The translations under genes were made by a program, and so were the position numbers. The notes under the pieces are model-generated. The model was not told the DNA's origin and did not search any database. It worked only from the letters and a program-made list of their open reading frames with translations. This document shows, one piece after another, positions 62,011 to 64,000 of a stretch of 64,000 nucleotides of DNA. The first letter of the stretch is position 1; each line of letters starts with the position of its first letter. The DNA is taken from contig JACKBN010000017.1 of NCBI GenBank assembly GCA_020634565.1, positions 1 through 64,000 on the forward strand, in the 5' to 3' direction. The DNA comes from Ardenticatenaceae bacterium. GTDB taxonomy: Bacteria > Chloroflexota > Anaerolineae > Promineifilales > Promineifilaceae.

Positions 62011-62061
62011 TTGCCTACTGCCCTCTTCAAAAATCTAGCTATCGAACTTAGAAAAAGAAAT

Positions 62062-62124
62062 GGGACGCGGATAAACGCAGATAACGCGGATAAAAATCAG
62101 CGTCATCAGCGTTTATCCGCGTCC
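62062..62124. repeat. GGACGCGGATAAACGC palindromic repeat
   Basis: Perfect 16-bp arms at 62063-62078 and 62109-62124 enclose GATAACGCGGATAAAAATC. Related to the copy at 37184-37254. Confidence 0.85.
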
Positions 62125-62179
62125 TATTCTTGAGTTATCGAGTAGGTAACCCAAAAATATTGATTGTGCCGATAGTTAC

Positions 62180-62216
62180 TTTTGTTCTCTGCGCCTTCGC
62201 GCCTCTGCGTTGTTTT
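62180..62216. repeat. Partial CTCTGCG-type repeat at the end of the peptidase gene
   Basis: TTCTCTGCGCCTTCGCGCCTC followed by TGCGTTG matches one half of the CGCGGAGA family (31783). It abuts the stop codon of the gene at 62217. The rest of 62125-62179 shows nothing recognisable. Confidence 0.6.
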
Positions 62217-63326
62217 CTAGCGATGATAGCCGTGCATCACCTTCACCACTTCTTCCGCAGGCAAGCCGTAGCGCGTGTTGCCATCTCGCCCGACCACCGT
62301 GTGCGCCATGAGCAGGCTGTTGTAAATTGCTTCTTCGACAGCTTCAATCACCGCCAATGAAAGCAAGCTCATGATCGGCTGTTCGTAAACGGCCGTTTCC
62401 CTTTCCACCACCACCTGCTCCGGCCGATCCGGCATCCAGTTGGCCGTACTGAACGCAATCACAAAGTCGCCGCTGCCGCCGTGGCAAGTACTGCCCGTCC
62501 GCGCCAGGCCAAACGCGGCACGATGGCACAGTCGCCCCAGCTGCCGCACATCCAGCGGCGCATCCGTCGCCAGGATGATCATGATGGAGCCATCCTCCAC
62601 GCGCTTACTCGGCGGCGGCTGTAAATGCAGGCCAACCGGCACGCCCGCAATCGTCAGTTCCTCGGCACGGCCGAAATTGCTCTGCACCAGCGCCCCGATT
62701 GTGTAGTTGCCGCCACGCTCCGGCAGCACCCGGCTGGCCGTACCGATGCCCCCTTTCCAGCCGTAACAGCTCGTTCCTGCTCCCGCACCGACCACGCCTT
62801 CAACCACTGGCCCGGTGGAGGCATCTGCCAGCGCTGCTCGCACCTCAGCCAAACCAATCGAACGCGCCTGCATGTCGCTCAAAAAGCCGTCGCTCGTTTC
62901 GCCCACGACTGGATTCACGCTGGCGTACCCTTGCCGTCCTGTGGCGGCAAAACCCAGCCCAATGTGCGGATTTTGCTCAATGGCGATGGTCATCAGCGCG
63001 TCGGCGACGCGGGGCACATTCAGCGTGCTGGTCAGCGCAATCGGCGTCTCGATGTTGCCCAGCTCGCGCACCTGCTCAAAGCCCGCCACCTTGCCAAAGC
63101 CGTTGATGGTGTGAACGGCCGTCACCACCTTTTCCTCATACAAATTCCCGGGGTGCGGCAAAATCAGCGTCACCCCGGTGCGGAATGGGCCATTTCCAGT
63201 CCACGCACCATCCCCTTCAATCAAGGTAAAATGCCCCACCGCCACACCTGCCACATCGGTGATGCCGTTGTGGGGGCCAGGGGACAGTTGGCTTCGGTAG
63301 ATATTTAGATCACGTATTCTGGGCAT
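62217..63326 (-). CDS. P1-family peptidase (DmpA/S58, N-terminal nucleophile)
   Basis: A 369-residue self-processing aminopeptidase or beta-peptidyl aminopeptidase. Family motifs are complete: SPGPHNGITDVAGVAVGHFTL, TGVTLILPH, VHTINGFGKVAGFEQVRELG, ETPIALTSTLNVPRVADA, NPVVGETSDGFL, GAGTSCYGWKGGIGTASR, and VEDGSIMIILATDAPL. Autocleavage in this family occurs before the Ser of the DGSI motif, exposing the nucleophile. Cytosolic, single gene. Substrate unknown. Confidence 0.92.
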   Translation of the reverse strand: MPRIRDLNIYRSQLSPGPHNGITDVAGVAVGHFTLIEGDGAWTGNGPFRTGVTLILPHPGNLYEEKVVTAVHTINGFGKVAGFEQVRELGNIETPIALTSTLNVPRVADALMTIAIEQNPHIGLGFAATGRQGYASVNPVVGETSDGFLSDMQARSIGLAEVRAALADASTGPVVEGVVGAGAGTSCYGWKGGIGTASRVLPERGGNYTIGALVQSNFGRAEELTIAGVPVGLHLQPPPSKRVEDGSIMIILATDAPLDVRQLGRLCHRAAFGLARTGSTCHGGSGDFVIAFSTANWMPDRPEQVVVERETAVYEQPIMSLLSLAVIEAVEEAIYNSLLMAHTVVGRDGNTRYGLPAEEVVKVMHGYHR

Positions 63327-63364
63327 AGGGTTCTCATTGGACTAATTTGATCATCATTGCAAAC

Positions 63365-63862
63365 TCAGTCAGAACTCGCTAGTTTTGCAATTTCTTGCTT
63401 CGTTACTTCAATCGATGCCTGATAAAACTGCACTAGAAACTCAAGCTGTTCAGTTGTGTAAGTTCCCAACAACGTGGCAAATGCCTCACCCATCGATCTG
63501 TAGACATTGGTTTCTGCTGCCAGCCTTTCCTGATTCACCGTGATGATCACTTTGCGGCGATCCTTGGCATGAGGCTGCCGTTTTACGAGCTCTTGCTGTT
63601 CAAGCCGGTCGATGAGTGTGGTGACCGAGCCGCTTGTAAGGCCCAGTCGCTTACCAATTTCTCCAGCCGTCATCGAGCCCTCCTGAATCAGGATACTCAA
63701 AGTTTTCATATCGGTAATACCAAGTCCATATTGATCTGCTGCTGCTTGATGAAACAAGGCAGTTTCTGTGCTGGCTGCCTCTCCCAAGGTTTGTAACTGT
63801 TCAATAAGTGCCTGACGGCTGTCAAATTCTTTGCCTGGTAAGTTTTGAGAATTGGTTGACAA
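63365..63862 (-). CDS. MarR family transcriptional regulator
   Basis: A 165-residue winged-helix regulator: YGLGITDMKTLSILIQEGSMTAGEIGKRLGLTSGSVTTLIDRLEQQELVKRQPHAKDRRKVIITV is the complete MarR DNA-binding region (about residues 45-110), flanked by dimerisation helices. The start is a TTG 7 nt after GAGGAG. An 11-bp inverted repeat immediately upstream is a likely operator, shared with a divergent gene at the window edge. The ligand is unknown; the gene leaving the window is the most likely target. Confidence 0.92.
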   Translation of the reverse strand: MSTNSQNLPGKEFDSRQALIEQLQTLGEAASTETALFHQAAADQYGLGITDMKTLSILIQEGSMTAGEIGKRLGLTSGSVTTLIDRLEQQELVKRQPHAKDRRKVIITVNQERLAAETNVYRSMGEAFATLLGTYTTEQLEFLVQFYQASIEVTKQEIAKLASSD

Positions 63863-63879
63863 ATTGTAGCTCCTCGGAT

Positions 63880-63918
63880 ATTATCTTGATAGTCAAGTAT
63901 ATTGATTATCAAGATAAT
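63880..63918. promoter_or_regulatory. Probable MarR operator
   Basis: ATTATCTTGAT (63880-63890) and ATCAAGATAAT (63908-63918) are perfect inverted arms around AGTCAAGTATATTGATT. They lie between marR and a divergent start codon, as expected for autoregulation. Confidence 0.75.
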
Positions 63919-63989
63919 GCGCCGTAAATTTTAGATTTCTCAAAAATACTGGATAGGATCCAAATTAGCAAAATATAGGAGTTATACGA

Positions 63990-64000
63990 ATGATTGCGAC
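63990..64000 (+). CDS. Start of a divergent gene, truncated by the window end
   Basis: An ATG 8 nt after AGGAG begins a frame encoding Met-Ile-Ala before the window ends. Its position across the MarR operator suggests a MarR-controlled gene; nothing else can be said about the product. Confidence 0.4.

Larger units (their letters stand above)
1..64000. repeat. Highly iterated palindrome ACGGCCGT (HIP-like), about 108 copies
   Basis: The octamer ACGGCCGT, often extended to AACGGCCGTT or GAAACGGCCGTTTC, recurs throughout the window. I counted about 108 copies by eye, roughly 1.7 per kb; an 8-mer is expected about once in 64 kb. Copies fall in every codon phase, giving the recurring peptides TAV, NGR and RP(L/S), and also in intergenic DNA (2802, 3807, 59733, 61771). 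Density is lower over lon and the sugar ABC operon. It resembles cyanobacterial HIP1 in abundance but not in sequence. Function unknown. Confidence 0.9.

Noticed and set aside
1..64000. Search for tRNA and rRNA genes
   Set aside because: No cloverleaf with a GTTCRANYC-type T-loop and no rRNA-like segment were seen in any intergenic region by eye.

Overview
The window looks like a chromosomal segment of a Chloroflexota bacterium (Anaerolineae/Ardenticatenia-like). This is an inference from several traits: secreted proteins with LamG and CARDB domains and a C-terminal LPL/LPM motif, Pro/Thr-rich lipoproteins, BTAD-STAND regulators, a menaquinone pathway, duplicated CUT2 sugar transporters and moderate GC. 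No rRNA or tRNA gene was seen.

Layout: 29-3443, a zinc-peptidase-like gene, a two-gene membrane operon and a NUDIX gene. 3801-13914, a TetR-controlled cluster with menF, a four-helix-bundle (23S IVP-type) gene, menD, a cytochrome P450, a membrane-anchored SDR, menE, an MFS exporter and a small membrane protein. 13978-18452, a membrane protein, folC and lon. 18498-25005, a leftward CUT2 sugar ABC operon with two binding proteins, two permeases and one ATPase. 25203-27856, divergent from it, a REC-HTH-REC response regulator and a kinase that carries an ABC ATPase domain fused to a HisKA_3 histidine kinase. 27875-41280, housekeeping and envelope genes: transglutaminase-like, HtrA, thioredoxin-TPR, RluA, SNase, sensor kinase, DinB, SH3 lipoprotein, YchF, a DUF5706/Pycsar-effector-like protein and R2lox. 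41343-52969, a 3700-residue surface protein and a small secreted partner. 53152-59665, two convergent BTAD-STAND-TPR regulators. 59817-61721, a FEDPIFG-repeat protein, a structured leader with a 62-residue protein, and a beta-helix protein. About 61804-62010, a rod-shaped RNA gene that I read as a 6S RNA candidate. 62217-64000, a DmpA-family peptidase, a MarR regulator and the first codons of a divergent gene.

Three signals go beyond ordinary annotation. First, the palindrome ACGGCCGT occurs about 108 times by hand count, in all three codon phases and in intergenic DNA, where about one is expected by chance; it behaves like the cyanobacterial HIP1 element. Second, several families of short repeats (7-nt tandem units and imperfect palindromes) occur between genes and also inside menF, menD and menE, where the reading frame stays open across them. 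Third, the ABC-ATPase/histidine-kinase fusion beside a sugar transporter suggests a sensor that may read transporter state through a degenerate nucleotide-binding domain.

menD carries an apparent one-base frameshift at a T run near 6510. All functions are read from sequence motifs without database searches.
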